Origin: Toxotes chatareus
Lineage: Eukaryota > Chordata > Actinopteri > Toxotidae
DNA length: 64,000 nt
Assembly (NCBI GenBank): GCA_016801885.1
Contig: CM028897.1
Span: 9,796,501 to 9,860,500 of the forward strand
Direction: 5' to 3'
Shown here piece by piece: positions 53,501-64,000 of the stretch (positions within the stretch are counted from its first letter, which is position 1; each line of letters starts with the position of its first letter). Both the position numbers and the translations under genes were made by a program. The notes under the pieces are model-generated. The model did not search any database. It was not told the DNA's origin and saw only the letters and a list, made by a program, of their open reading frames with translations.

Positions 53501-56500
53501 GTACTCCTGAGATCCACGAGAAAACGCAGCGGTAAAGGATCAGTCTGACAGGTTTATTACTTATGCCAGCAACAGAACAGCAGCCCATATAAAGATACAC
53601 AAACACACCTTGAGCTTCCTTTCCTTTTCCTGCACCACAGCTCGTACTATGTTGAGGGAGGTGTAAGTGAAGCTGAGCACCAGTACTAGGGGCAGTTGGT
53701 TCTGAATGGCCAGGATGAAGACGTCATATATAAAGGCAGGATAAGGAAACCGTGACAGGACCACTCTGATCTGTCGCAGCAGACGGGCAGCAGCAGTTCT
53801 GTTGTGAGAGTGCATGATGGCTCGGTCCACTGCATGTTGCACTGCCAAAAAACCCTCTCGGAAATAACCTTAAAAAAGAAAAGAGATATTAATACTGAAG
53901 AAAACATGTTAAGGTCACATTGTCAGATGGGTTTTTTTTTTTTTTTTTTTTTTTTGGGGGTGGTGGTTAGAGGGCCAGCAACAGACAGGTGGGTGCGTTA
54001 GAGTGGCTTCTGTTTATCATTCTTAAAATTCCTTGATGCTATATACCTTTCCACTATTGACTTTGGTACTTTTTTTTAAATGTATTTTTTCTAAACATTG
54101 TACACGCATCAATAAAGCATTGAAAAAAATAAAGACAAATTAATCTGAGCCCAAGGATTTTCTCATGGCCACGTGAGTGGGGTTGCGTTAACATGAAAAT
54201 GGGTAAGAGTCCTTGAGGAACACAAGCAGATCTGCAGTCGTGAGTTATTATGCATGCGAAGTCGGAAATCCATATTCATGGGATCCTAAAAGCTTGTCTG
54301 TGTATATTATGCTGCTAGGATGACTATCTTTTGGAGTATGCCTCTTCATCCCATTATAGCTACATTCAACTTTGGAACTTCATTTTGTAAAAAAAAACAT
54401 CTGGCATAACCCATGATGGGCTCCACTCCGCAGCCCATCATAATCACATCATTTAAACCTGACAAATCAATCAACCAGAGAGTATTTGATGCCTCCTGAT
54501 TGGTGCCCAACACCTAACAAATGTCCCGCAAATGATGTGTGAGGGCAAGCTGTATCCTGGTAGTGCCAAAAGTAGAGAACACGGATCATGCCAAAGATGT
54601 GTAGGGACGTGGTTGCCATGGAAACACAGCCTGAAGAGAAGGCTCTTGCTCAAGAGACAGTGGGAAAGCAAGAGCTGTTCATCCATCATAATATCTGTCT
54701 AAGCAGAAAAAGAAAAACTGCTTGGCACTGATTTGTGGAAGGACTATTGCTCATTTGAAGAAGTCCTCAAAGAAACATGAGGTTTTGGAAAAATATTAAA
54801 CATTTATATTTGGACAAAAGGCCCTCATAAAGAGGTTTAGTATCATCAAAGCAGACATGATGGTTTGCCTTGCAAGACAGAAAGGGGAGAAATAAAAAGC
54901 AGGAGAGACAGATCAAGAGAAAGACAAGGAAGGTCAAATAGAAGGAGATTGGGGGGGTCTCACCTGGCGTGCCCCCCTCCTTGTCATACTGCTCTCTCGG
55001 CCCTGGCAGTTGGAAAAGAGGATAGAGGCTGAGCGTGTGCCAGTCCAGGTCACTGTTAGGGTTCAGCTCCGACTTCTCCTTGGGTGGGGCATTGCGCGGG
55101 GTAAAGGAGAATCGCAGGTGGTAGCTCACCTGAGTATGAGAGAGCAAAAAGAGAATCAACTAAGCAATAAATAAGCTGGCACTATGCAGTGAATGAAAGA
55201 ATTACAATGCGTTTTTGAAAGTCATATCTTAGGTTATTCATATCAAATATCTTGGGCCTCTTTTGTTTCTGTTAAACAGTCATTAGACGTACAGTAGATA
55301 CCAAAAACTCTTTTCCTGTTATTCATTGTTAATTCAGACAACACCTTCAATGTTTTAGTTTGTCCCTTTGTGAAAGGAAAAATGTGTTCACAGTCCTGTG
55401 CTACAGTTGTTTAAAGTTCATGAAAGGACTGAAAACAGCAAGCAAGAGTGAGGAATAAAGATTCGCTTTTGTCTTATGCCTTGTTTTATCACCATTTGTG
55501 TATTCGTTCATGGTTTTAAGCATCCCTCAGCTTTCCCTCAACAAGGACAATAAAGATGAATTGAATTGATTTGAAAGAAACAGAGGGAGACAGGCACACA
55601 GAAGAAGACTGAATAGAAATTTGATTATAAATATGGGGAGATGATTCACCCTTAAACGTGGGAGTACCTCTGTCTCCCTAGTACAGCTGTGAGCTTTGGC
55701 TGTATGAAGCCTTCAAGCCTATTAAGTCTGTCAGACTTTTCCATCACACCCAGATCAAGGTTTTACCATATGGGATCACACAGCGTGACCCTGTGAATTC
55801 ATCTGTCAGGTTTTTCCTGCTACACAGGAGATTAGGTTTCAACTTAACTCTACTTCCCATTTAATCAGAGCAGACAGAAATTTGATTATTTGAGTAATTA
55901 TGTCATATCATACAGTGCACTATATGTGTTGTAATAAACCTGATCAAGACATGAGCTTGGTTGTTAGTCTACTATTTACTATCTACTACTATCTGGCAAA
56001 AAAAAAAAAAAAAAGCTTTCCCTGAAACAATGTTTCAGGGAATTGAACATGGTGCCTGAACCAGTATTACTGGCAATGAATACTGTAAATATACAGTATT
56101 CATTCCTTCTAACACTGAGATGAGAAAAACAGTATGTAACAGAGTTGCACTATTTATTATTTGCGTTGTAGCTGGACTCTGCAGTGTCCCTTACTCAAAA
56201 CAACAAAACCCTCAACTGCAGACGCACCCACTCCTCAGGTACAAGAACTGACAGTGTGTGACAGCCTTTTACCTTTAGGGGCAGAGGTTCATCATCGTGG
56301 CTGAAAGGGTGCTCAAACACGACAGCAGCCAGCAGCTTTCCCGACAGAGGGTCATTTCTCACGTATTCCTCAAAGTGCTCCTCTGTTTCAAAGCCACGCA
56401 CTGGAAAAGAAACACACACACACACACACACAGATATAAAGAAGGTTACATTAGTTGTGATGTGGTATTTATTACATCATACCATTAAAACATGAAATGC

Positions 56501-59500
56501 CATTACTCTAATGCAAGAATGAAAACTAAAGTTAAGAACTGATTTCAACTGTATTTAAGAAACATGTATGTACATTCTATAAAGTCCTTGACCAATGGCA
56601 GTTATTTTTCTATTATCCCTAGACTTTTCACCGGACTCATGCACTCGTCATGCAAATGTCTGTGGCATGCCGCTTCTGATCAGTGAGCTTGGCAGGTAGG
56701 GAGATGGCATGTATGTGTAAAACAGTTGACACAGCAGATCCTAGGTCAGTTAGGAGCACTGCAAAAAGGCTTTGGCGATCACATGATCGCGTTGTCTGAA
56801 ATCGCAATTTCAGAAAACGATAAATCATTCAGCCCTGACCCACATACATGCTTTCTTCTCAGATGCTAGATCACACAAAAAGGGAACATATATGTCTGAG
56901 GATGAAACACACAGAAGACATCATAACACCACCTATACCATAAACAGCTTGCCTGAGTCTTGAGAGGCACAGCAGTACTAGACGCTGGCCCCAGGGTTAA
57001 ATCTGGGTCAGACTCCTAAAATAAACACTTGCATAGGGACACACAGAGGCCACAGAGGGAAACAGGTCAAGGACAAACACCTGTCAAACACACTGGTTCA
57101 AACACGCCCTTGACACACTGCTGAATCAACTAGTAGTGTAACTCTGTAGTTCCAAACCCGCTGTGGTAATTCAGTAATTTTCAGACTCTTTCTGTAAGCT
57201 CTAGTGACCTATTGATGGGAATTTATATATTTTTTTAAATTTTAGTTGCAGCCCAATTCTTGAATGGTAATAGCAAAAGAAACCTTAACTTATATTACTG
57301 ATGATCTCAACAAGAGAAGTCCAGGCACAACAACAAAAAACAGATTACACAATACACAAAATCCCATTTCACAATTCACTATTTTGCAACACACCATGAA
57401 AAACATACACAAACAATTTCAACCCCTAATGTCTTACATCCACACGTTTTTATCATTTAAATATGTGAAAATATGACATCTGAAGCATCATGTGCCTGTT
57501 TTAATTATTGTCATCTGTCCTAGAGAAGCCCTTATCTGAATCAGAACACTAAGGACATATCATCCTCTGCTTGTGCCTGACATACTAAAACTCTGCCTTG
57601 ATTCCCCTCCACCTTTCCCTCTGAACACTGAGACCAGCTAAATTATTCATTACTGGTTGAGCTGGGATCTCACCCGGCCGTGGACAGGACCACCTGCAGT
57701 TACGCAGATCCGTCCACCTGCTGCCTCATACTGTATCTGTCTACAGGCTCACGCTGCTGCTATCTGTTCATCTTTTTGACTGTCTGACAATGGGAAAACA
57801 AACATGTACACAGCCTGTCTGTACACCCGTCAGTCATACCGTCTGCACGTTTATTTAGATAGCTAGTAGTGCAGTGAGGTTGCGTGTGAGTCTGTCAATT
57901 AGGAAGGGATGGAGAGAAGGTGTCCTGAGAGAGGAGAGTAACATGCTACAGTGTGTGAGTCTCCTTTCTTTCCCTATCCAAACGTCCATCTGATACAGCC
58001 TGACACAAGAGAACCGTGTGGTATATTTGCTCTCCTGAGGGTTGTTTCTAGAGGAACCAGTATTCCCAGGTCCGCCCTGAATTACAAGTGTTATCAAGGC
58101 TGAGGTATTTGTTTCACTGTTTATAAAGGTGGTACTAACAGCTCAAAATGGGTATGCAAACCTTAGGCTTTGCTGTAACAAAATGATGATTTTTTTTAAG
58201 CAACAATTCAATATCAAACAATTTAATTTTTGTCTTAAATTTTTGAAGAATATGATGTTCCTTCCAGTGATATCCAGCAAACTGTTTTTCTATTTCAATT
58301 GACAGTAAATTCTGTCAAAGTGAGATTGGTGGTATAAAATATTTATTACTTTTAACTATTTCTATGGTTTACTTATTTACTTTTATTTATTATACCTATC
58401 TGAACACAAAGGCTGTGGATAATATAGTTCAAAATATGTATATTGAACCAATTTAAACCAGTATTTACATTACAGATACATTAGAATTCAGTTTGAAAAT
58501 AATTTAGGGAGTTTTAGGGAATAATGGAACTGTGGCACTGAATGTCAAACATGTTTTACATTCAGAGAGTGCCCAACTATCACCCACCTGAGGAGAGGGA
58601 CAAGCTGCTTCGTACATCCTCTGCCACTTGACGAACCACACTGGAGTTACCAGGCACATAGGCCAGCTGTAAGTGTTGCAAGAACGACTTGGGTAGGCTG
58701 TCGACAGCGTAGCTCTCATAGATCGTGGCATTCGGGTAGTCCTTAAAAGGCACCTTCTGACGCAGAACGATGAGGATGCCGGAGAAGAGCAAGGGCAGGA
58801 GTATCTCCACCAGAGTTACCAGGATTTGACGTTTCTGAGTGTGGAAATAAGAGATGTTATTGGTCATCTGTTTGATGAGGATGTATAAGGTAAGATGAAA
58901 AGTGGTAATAGACAAAAAAAAAGGTGAAAGAGGAAGGTTTACGTTTTGAAGTAATATAAAAAAGGCTGTTTTATCAATGAAAATGAAGCACAGAGAGAAT
59001 ACTGAGATTAATTAACTCGGTTTTACTAGACAAAATATTTATCATTTAAAGCAACTAAAAACCCAAAATGAAAATTAATAAATGCCTCTATAATTCAGCC
59101 ACAGGGGAACCATGCAAACTTAAATCATAGTCTCATCTGAAACATCAACTCATCAACTGAGAAGACTGTAAGTTTGAAAAGTAAACACTTCCCCATCTCA
59201 AAAGAGCTCTGAAAACTGCAAATAATTTTTTCGTCAAAATGGAGTCTAGACATCAATTTATTCATTCCACACTCTTCAGAATTGAAACTAGATGATTTCC
59301 CAGACAGTTGTAATAAAGCATAATTTAGATGACGGCCTCTTTCTGTTGAATGATTGTGGTACAAAGTGACTTGGACAGTTTCAGGACATCACACAGTCAA
59401 TCTCAGAGGGGCACCGACATTAGACCTTCCCCTCACAGCTGTAACTCAAAGTTATGAGTTTTATTTATTCATATGACTTATGAATAAATAAAACCAAAGA

Positions 59501-59742
59501 ACAGACACGTTCCTTATTTGTGCACAATTATAACAAAAAATTTAGTTTTAATGCATAAATAAATGTAATATTATGACCACATTTGAACAACACTGTTCAC
59601 ACAAAACAACACTGTTTTGTGTGTCTTGAACCTTTTTCAGTTACTGACCAAATTGTGTCTGTAGCACTATGTGTCAAACATCTGAAGCTGGAAAGGAATG
59701 TGTGGCCAGTCTGCTTTACTTTACTATGACTGTTGGGTGTGT

Positions 59743-59777
<35 letters not shown>

Positions 59778-61200
59778 TGTGTCTGTGTGTACTACAGCCT
59801 TTTTTACAGCCTCAGTATCCAGAAGGCTCATGGCAGTCATGGTGCTGTTGGTGCCAGCAGGACAGGGTCCATGTGGACTCTGACATACAGGAAATAGCGC
59901 ACAGGCAATTGAATTGTCTCACGTACAGCCAGACGGTATCTAATTTTGAAAAAACAGCCTAGAAATGATTAACCTCGTCAATGTATTGGACTTGACTACT
60001 TTTATTGAGGAAATAGATTTCAATCAGATCTTTGAGCTGGAAATTCAATGGTAAGTTTAATCAATGTAGCAGGACATCACCAAAACACTTGATGGTCTGG
60101 GAATTTAAGGTCTCTGTCAGTCATTGTTTTGATAACATGCTTTTACTGGCCTAAATTACAATGTCCACAATATCCTTGAGAAGGTAAAATGTCAGAATAC
60201 ATTACATTTTTTAATACAGATTACGTGATTCATACGTATTCTGTATCTGTGCTCCGCAGCTGAGATGGACAAGCAGCACCAAAATGCACAGCACTTTTTC
60301 CTGCCCAGTCCTAATGGAGTCTCTGTAGTCTCTAAACAACCACATCTGGAGCATCACTGGGTGGACAAAGAGTGATGGAGCAACAGCCTCACACCAGCAT
60401 GCTATGCTATGCAGCAGATAGCCAATTCCGTTTCTGAATAGTTGCAGCATTGTGAAACCATGAACTGATAATATTACTATGCAAGCAGCCCTTTCAAAGC
60501 AATACACAGACAGAAATGTGGCAATACTCAGTGGAAATCAGGCACGGTTTAGTTTAAAAAATCTTTCCTATCTTCTGTAAACTGAGGACGGAACCTGAGA
60601 CTGATGATATTATGTTCCACGAACTACACATTTGTGCAAGCATTGAATAATCTCCTACCATAGGACACCCTGTCTCTCTTGTAGATTTTCATCAGCTTTG
60701 TGTAACATGCCTAAAATTTTAACCACCACGTGAAACTAGAGTCACACAACAGAACAATGTGATTGTAATGATACCTGTCTCGTGACATATGTTACAACAA
60801 TTTAAAAATAAATTAGAGCAACAGATTAACTGAAGTTGCAAATAGTGATTTCCCAAAAGACAGCCATATAAGGCTAGGAAAAGCATGTGACAGCTACCAG
60901 TGCGCTGACCTAGCTAGAGTGTGATACAACAGCACCGCACAGACACACTCAGGTCAACCAGTTTCCGAGTAACTGGGTAATATCATAAAGTTGTAGAAAA
61001 TAAAACATTTGTCACTTTGCATTATTTATGATGTCACATGAGCCTATAACTTAATAAATACTGCCATAAGGGCCTCTGGTCTGTAAACACAGCTATGTCT
61101 GACAATTCACAGTTGTAAACAATGTCACCAGCTTTTTCAAACTCACCTGCTGAAGATAGTTTTTCCACACCAGTAGTCCAAATTGTCTCATGATAGCCAT
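37248..61200 (-). CDS. abca3: ATP-binding cassette sub-family A member 3, lamellar-body phospholipid transporter
   Basis: Full-length ABC-A lipid importer. The mammalian protein loads phosphatidylcholine and phosphatidylglycerol into lamellar bodies. Exons 1-30: 61147-61200, 58588-58834, 56273-56400, 54964-55129, 53609-53868, 53390-53506, 52762-52882, 50502-50675, 50191-50372, 48776-48922, 48454-48583, 48200-48354, 47811-47966, 47508-47718, 47017-47167, 46611-46709, 44840-45038, 44440-44746, 44081-44354, 43620-43824, 43255-43474, 42178-42336, 41354-41526, 39881-40015, 39529-39723, 39191-39378, 38916-39086, 38234-38430, 38005-38078, 37248-37379. Every junction keeps phase; total 1708 aa (human, as recalled, 1704). 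Order: TM1 about 22-44, lumenal loop with N-glycosylation sequons, TM block, NBD1, TM7 with second lumenal loop, TM block, NBD2. Motifs: Walker A 561-568 and 1418-1425, signature LSGGM from 660, Walker B VVMLDE 680-685 and VIFLDE 1537-1542. The end, QISLEQVFLSFA plus a short tail, is ABCA3-type. Confidence 0.96.
38495..38532. repeat. (AT)n microsatellite
   Basis: About 38 bp of AT dinucleotides in abca3 intron 27, next to a dispersed repeat whose remembered consensus has an AT-rich segment at that point. Confidence 0.9.
38640..38882 (-). mobile_element. teleost dispersed repeat (related to 63213-63533), partial
   Basis: On the minus strand it begins near tggttcagtgtaactaagta and runs through tacttaa-type blocks, gaagctacccaacagtatat and aaagtagttaa. 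I recall this as a very common fish element, related to the copy at the right end of the window. It lies in abca3 intron 27. The boundaries are approximate. Confidence 0.55.
38916..39723 (-). other. abca3: abca3 exons coding NBD2 core (exons 25-27)
   Basis: Exon 25 has Walker A GFNGAGKTTT (G1418), exon 26 the Q-loop (RIGYCPQFDAVLDHMTGRE), and exon 27 the signature (S/Y)SGGNKRKLSAG and Walker B FLDEPSTGMD with the switch histidine in MTSH. The signature serine codon is split between exons 26 and 27. Confidence 0.93.
46241..46306. repeat. 66-bp imperfect palindrome
   Basis: The ends agctgcaattatacat and atgtataattgcagct are exact complements (16 bp each), and the centre is nested tataatgtataca-type palindromes. 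It lies in abca3 intron 16. It may be a cruciform-prone site or the fold-back of a short element. Confidence 0.75.
46446..46643. repeat. 99-bp tandem duplication spanning the abca3 exon 16 3' edge
   Basis: Two direct copies, 46446-46544 and 46545-46643, period 99. The inner copy contains the last 33 bases of exon 16 and 66 bases of intron 16. The outer copy (exon-like part 46512-46544) has point differences, and its donor reads AT instead of GT after the exon-like TTCCTCAG, so it cannot serve as a normal 5' splice site. Copy edges are set by the matching tcagatcctactgata blocks. Confidence 0.85.
47508..48583 (-). other. abca3: abca3 exons coding NBD1 (exons 11-14)
   Basis: Exon 11 carries the Walker A GHNGAGKTTT (G561). 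Exon 12 carries the Q-loop (GLCPQHDVLFDNLTV). Exon 13 carries the signature LSGGMKRKLSIG, and exon 14 Walker B LDEPTSGMD plus the switch histidine (LLTTHFMDEADLLGDRIAIM). All catalytic residues are intact. Confidence 0.93.
52451..52468. repeat. (TA)n microsatellite
   Basis: Short TA run in abca3 intron 7. Confidence 0.8.
53932..53955. repeat. poly(T) tract
   Basis: 24 T on the plus strand followed by a G run, in abca3 intron 4 about 60 bases before exon 5. It could be the A-tail of a minus-strand retroposon. Confidence 0.8.
55543..55573 (+). mobile_element. possible LINE 3' tail
   Basis: acaataaagatgaattgaa followed by ttgattt resembles the short tandem tails of truncated fish LINEs. No reverse transcriptase remnant was recognised upstream. 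It lies in abca3 intron 3. Confidence 0.35.
56411..56433. repeat. (CA)n microsatellite
   Basis: Short CA run about 10 bases upstream (in transcription order) of abca3 exon 3, next to its acceptor. Confidence 0.85.
59736..59790. repeat. (GT)n microsatellite
   Basis: Interrupted GT run in abca3 intron 1. Confidence 0.9.
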
Positions 61201-62417
61201 TTTGATCAGTACACAGGTCACAAACCTGTCAGCTTTCTACAGTGGCTAGAGACAAAAAGAGAGTACCATTTTTAGTTTCAGGAAAAAAAAGTCCCTACTG
61301 TATGATCTTTTAAATGTCTGTGAAGGTTTCTTGGATGTTAGCTGAGTTTTCAAAACGGTTTCAACCAGCTGTGCTGATTGTAATGGTTTCGGATCTCAGT
61401 TTCTATTTAACAAAAACTCAAGAAAACAAAAAGGGAGAAGTGAAATTGAGCAATCGGCAGTATCACAATCACAATGACATTAGTTACATTCAGAAAGTGT
61501 ACACACAAAAAGAATTATAAGTGGAGAAATAATGAAAGAAAATCACAAGACAGGGATAGGAGAAAGGTCTAAGGTGTCAGCCTGCAAAAGAGTTCAGCCA
61601 GAACAAAGAAAACAAAGGCAAATAAGCTAAAGATAGAAAAAAAAAACAGTTCGTTGACATCCACATGCTGAACCAGTTGGACAAGCAAAAGAAGATTATC
61701 TCTTTAGCAAAAACAGGGCTATATGATGGTCATAGACACAAACAAAGACCTCTTTATGGCCAATCAAAGAGTCCATAAACACGCATGCCAACAGAATATG
61801 AACTTTTGCAAATAGAGATAGTCACATCGATAACGAGCACAGAGGGTGATCAATAAATATGACTGAGAGCTACAGCAACCGGATTTACCTCATGGCACCA
61901 ATAATGTTTTTCCTCTTTCACAGCACACCACACAACTCCATAAATGCAGCTAAACTGGACATGTTAGGACAGCCTGAATCTCACACTAGCGCCATTCATC
62001 TCTGAGTGGCTACATCCCTTATATGATATGTCAAGGAGTCACTTTGTGTATTATCCGTGTAATTAAATTCAGGAGATCATGTGCTACATGTTTAGAGCGA
62101 CCGATTCTCTATTAGTATGTCCCAGCAATCAATAAGGATAAAAAAAAAAAGCCATTATAGACGCTAATGTTTTCCTTGTTAACAGGAACCCGCCTTTCTC
62201 TTCTCTGGTTGGTCCAAAACAACCTTCTGGCCCTCCTGATTGGACATTTGACCTGCTCGTCAATTCCCAAGGATTTTGATGAATGCTGATAATGGAGCTG
62301 AGGGACAAAGCTAGGGTATTTCAGAAATATAATGTGCTGACTCACACTTTAATCTTCGAATTACTTCCACGAAGTGGCCCAGTTGTGATTTTATTTTACA
62401 TAAGCATGTCAAATTAC

Positions 62418-62640
62418 CTCACAAAAGCTGGTTTCGGCACATGAACTTCACAGGCAGTGGTCCCCTCTCCTGTCGAGGTGAAAACAGTTCCTCCTTTTTG
62501 TTGTCTTAAACCAATAACAAAACCATCACTGCGGGGCTCCTTCCTTCACCGACACCACCGAGGCTCGGATAGACATTAGTCGCGCTAAGGTCGTCTGTAA
62601 CCCGGCCCAGGTTTTTCAAGTCCACTTTGCAGATTGGTCC
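62418..62640 (-). promoter_or_regulatory. possible non-coding first exon and promoter of abca3
   Basis: On the minus strand this stretch ends in TTTTGTGAG before GTAATTTG, a plausible donor at 62416-62417. It is relatively GC-rich over 62450-62640. An acceptor just 5' of the coding ATG (CTCTAG or CTGTAG, near 61240) could receive it. This is inference; the transcription start is unknown. Confidence 0.4.
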
Positions 62641-62724
62641 TTGCTAGCGAGATGACATTGCACCTGGTGCGGGATAAGCCAGTGAATTCATCGCAAAATG
62701 TAGGGACAACCGTCAACAAAACGC

Positions 62725-62761
62725 ATCACGTGATCTCACTTGAACGGGAGTGTCACGTGAT
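62725..62761 (-). promoter_or_regulatory. two CLEAR-like E-boxes upstream of abca3
   Basis: ATCACGTGAT (62725-62734) is a perfect palindrome, and GTCACGTGAT (62752-62761) differs from the TFEB/TFE3/MITF CLEAR consensus GTCACGTGAC by one base. They are 27 bp apart, start to start, just upstream of the presumed first exon. USF could also bind the CACGTG core. Confidence 0.55.
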
Positions 62762-64000
62762 TCCCAACAGCTGGAGTTTACAGCCTCATTTTCATGGGAA
62801 CTATATAGGATTGTTTACGACTTGTGGCTTGTATCTTGGTATTATTACAAATGTCTCGTACATGGGTTAATTTATTTATTTTTTTATTTCAAGAATGTTT
62901 TTTTCTACATTGAAGAAACAAGTACATTTTTTCCACGCATGATTATATGCAGTATGGCTTTAGCTCACGAGATGCGGGTCTTTCATGAAAAATGCTTTAC
63001 TTTTACGTTGCTTACGTTTCTCACTAAAGTAGTACTCTTGTGACTCAATAGTGCACTTTCATAAATATAGGGGACTTGCAAAAGACAAGAAAAAGGTCAA
63101 AACTAAGAGAGCCCGAGTTATCCTGTCTTTAGTCCTTGTTATCAAGCCCCAAATTGGCTGGATCCTACAAGTCCCATAATGCAACTCAGTAGTGCGGTAA
63201 TGGAATCACGGGGTGGAATACAACTAATACTCTTACACAATCAGGACTGTACTTAAGTAAATATTTGACTTCCTTGTACTTTAGATGAGTGCTTCTTTTC
63301 ATACCATTTTATACTTATACTGCAGGGAAATATTGTACTTTTTAACTCCACTGTTATTTGGCAGCGAAGAATACATTTACTTTGATACTTCAAGTACATT
63401 TTCCTTTTTACACTTACATAATTTTACGTAACAAACATTTTCAAAGCAGGACATTTATTTGTAATGGCATTTTTTTAAACTGTGGTAATAGTCCTTTTAC
63501 TTTAGTAAGGAAACTGAGTACTTAATCCACCACCAAAGTGTATTCTCATCAGACCATCCCTGCATTTTAAACACAGGAACTTCCTCGACAGAAATGCTCC
63601 AATTACACAAAATTACACACAAAAAAAGCTAGCAGCTAACTCAGTATATTTGAAATCTTGCCTACAATTCTGCTAAATGGTGCCACCTGGTTTTGATGAG
63701 CCCTTCATCACAACCTGAACTCAGCTTTTCAGTCTCCAAGCCCAAATATACAAACACACTATCAACAGGGAGCTTTAAACTAGTCAATTTGTCTGGGAAA
63801 CATGTTTTCTTTTGATATTGCTCATGATTCTCACTAAATGCAAGAAAAACACCTTAGTTGGGAAAAGAATAATACAGCGCACTGCAATAAATTCATGAGA
63901 ATCAGCAAACTCAGTCTAGCTAAAAGTAATAAGGACACAAATTGGGTTAAATCCATTACAAATTAAACATCAGTGTGGAGAGGAAACTTGCATGATGGCT
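62762..64000. other. upstream flank of abca3, right end of window
   Basis: Apart from the repeat at 63213-63533 I see no exon with splice or family support. The open frames at 62634-63043 on plus lack coding character. Confidence 0.45.
63213..63533 (+). mobile_element. teleost dispersed repeat, near full length
   Basis: Starts ggtggaatacaactaa and ends gagtacttaatccaccacc, so its ends carry complementary GTGG/CCAC. Inside are the typical tgtacttaagta, gggaaatattgtacttttta and gcagcgaagaata-like blocks. I recall this as one of the commonest short repeats in teleost genomes. No coding capacity. Confidence 0.65.

Noticed and set aside
56740..56850. Possible hAT fragment (ends near cattcagccctg)
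   Set aside because: Only the terminal motif resembles a transposon end. No partner inverted repeat or target duplication was found.
1..64000. CRISPR arrays, prokaryotic operons, intact viral or retroviral genes
   Set aside because: No regularly spaced repeats, no ribosome-binding-site/operon layout, and no reverse transcriptase, integrase or capsid frames were seen. Gene structure is that of a vertebrate nucleus.

Overview
This is a vertebrate nuclear genomic segment, almost certainly from a teleost (ray-finned) fish. Genes are split into many short exons with GT-AG introns. The window carries teleost-type repeats and a head-to-tail array of CYP2K-like cytochrome P450 genes, a subfamily expanded in fish. 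Every exon boundary given here was read by hand from splice dinucleotides, reading-frame phase and remembered family alignments. No search was run.

Layout. (1) 551-12516, minus: adap1, 11 coding exons, 377 aa. (2) 14178-16436, minus: rnps1, an exon-junction/splicing factor of 280 aa whose ATG is split by an intron. (3) 17481-19500, plus: the only plus-strand gene, an unrecognised protein of about 570 aa with a transposase-like helix-turn-helix, a coiled coil and a C-terminal SUMO-type motif. (4) 20164-34756, minus: three nine-exon CYP2K-like genes in tandem. The first two (498 and 502 aa) are intact. The third (31766-34756) has a one-base insertion in exon 2 that puts a stop in frame. A decayed fragment of a fourth copy lies at 25310-25560. 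(5) 37248-61200, minus: abca3, 30 coding exons, 1708 aa, a full-length ABC-A lipid transporter with both nucleotide-binding domains intact. Its presumed promoter near 62.4-62.8 kb has two palindromic CACGTG boxes of the TFEB/CLEAR type.

The genes work in separate pathways: ADAP1 in phosphoinositide and ARF6 signalling, RNPS1 in splicing and exon-junction complexes, the P450s in ER monooxygenation, and ABCA3 in phospholipid loading of lysosome-related organelles. The link between them is syntenic. The window joins neighbours of the human ADAP1-CYP2W1 region with neighbours of the human RNPS1-ABCA3 region, which lie on different human chromosomes.

The remaining sequence is intron and intergenic DNA with microsatellites, a tRNA-derived SINE with target-site duplications, a hAT-like palindromic MITE with 8-bp duplications, other inverted-repeat elements and two copies of a common teleost dispersed repeat. 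I saw no CRISPR array, bacterial operon, complete autonomous transposon or viral gene. The best leads are the orphan helix-turn-helix gene, the broken third P450, the 99-bp duplication across an abca3 exon edge and the paired CLEAR boxes.
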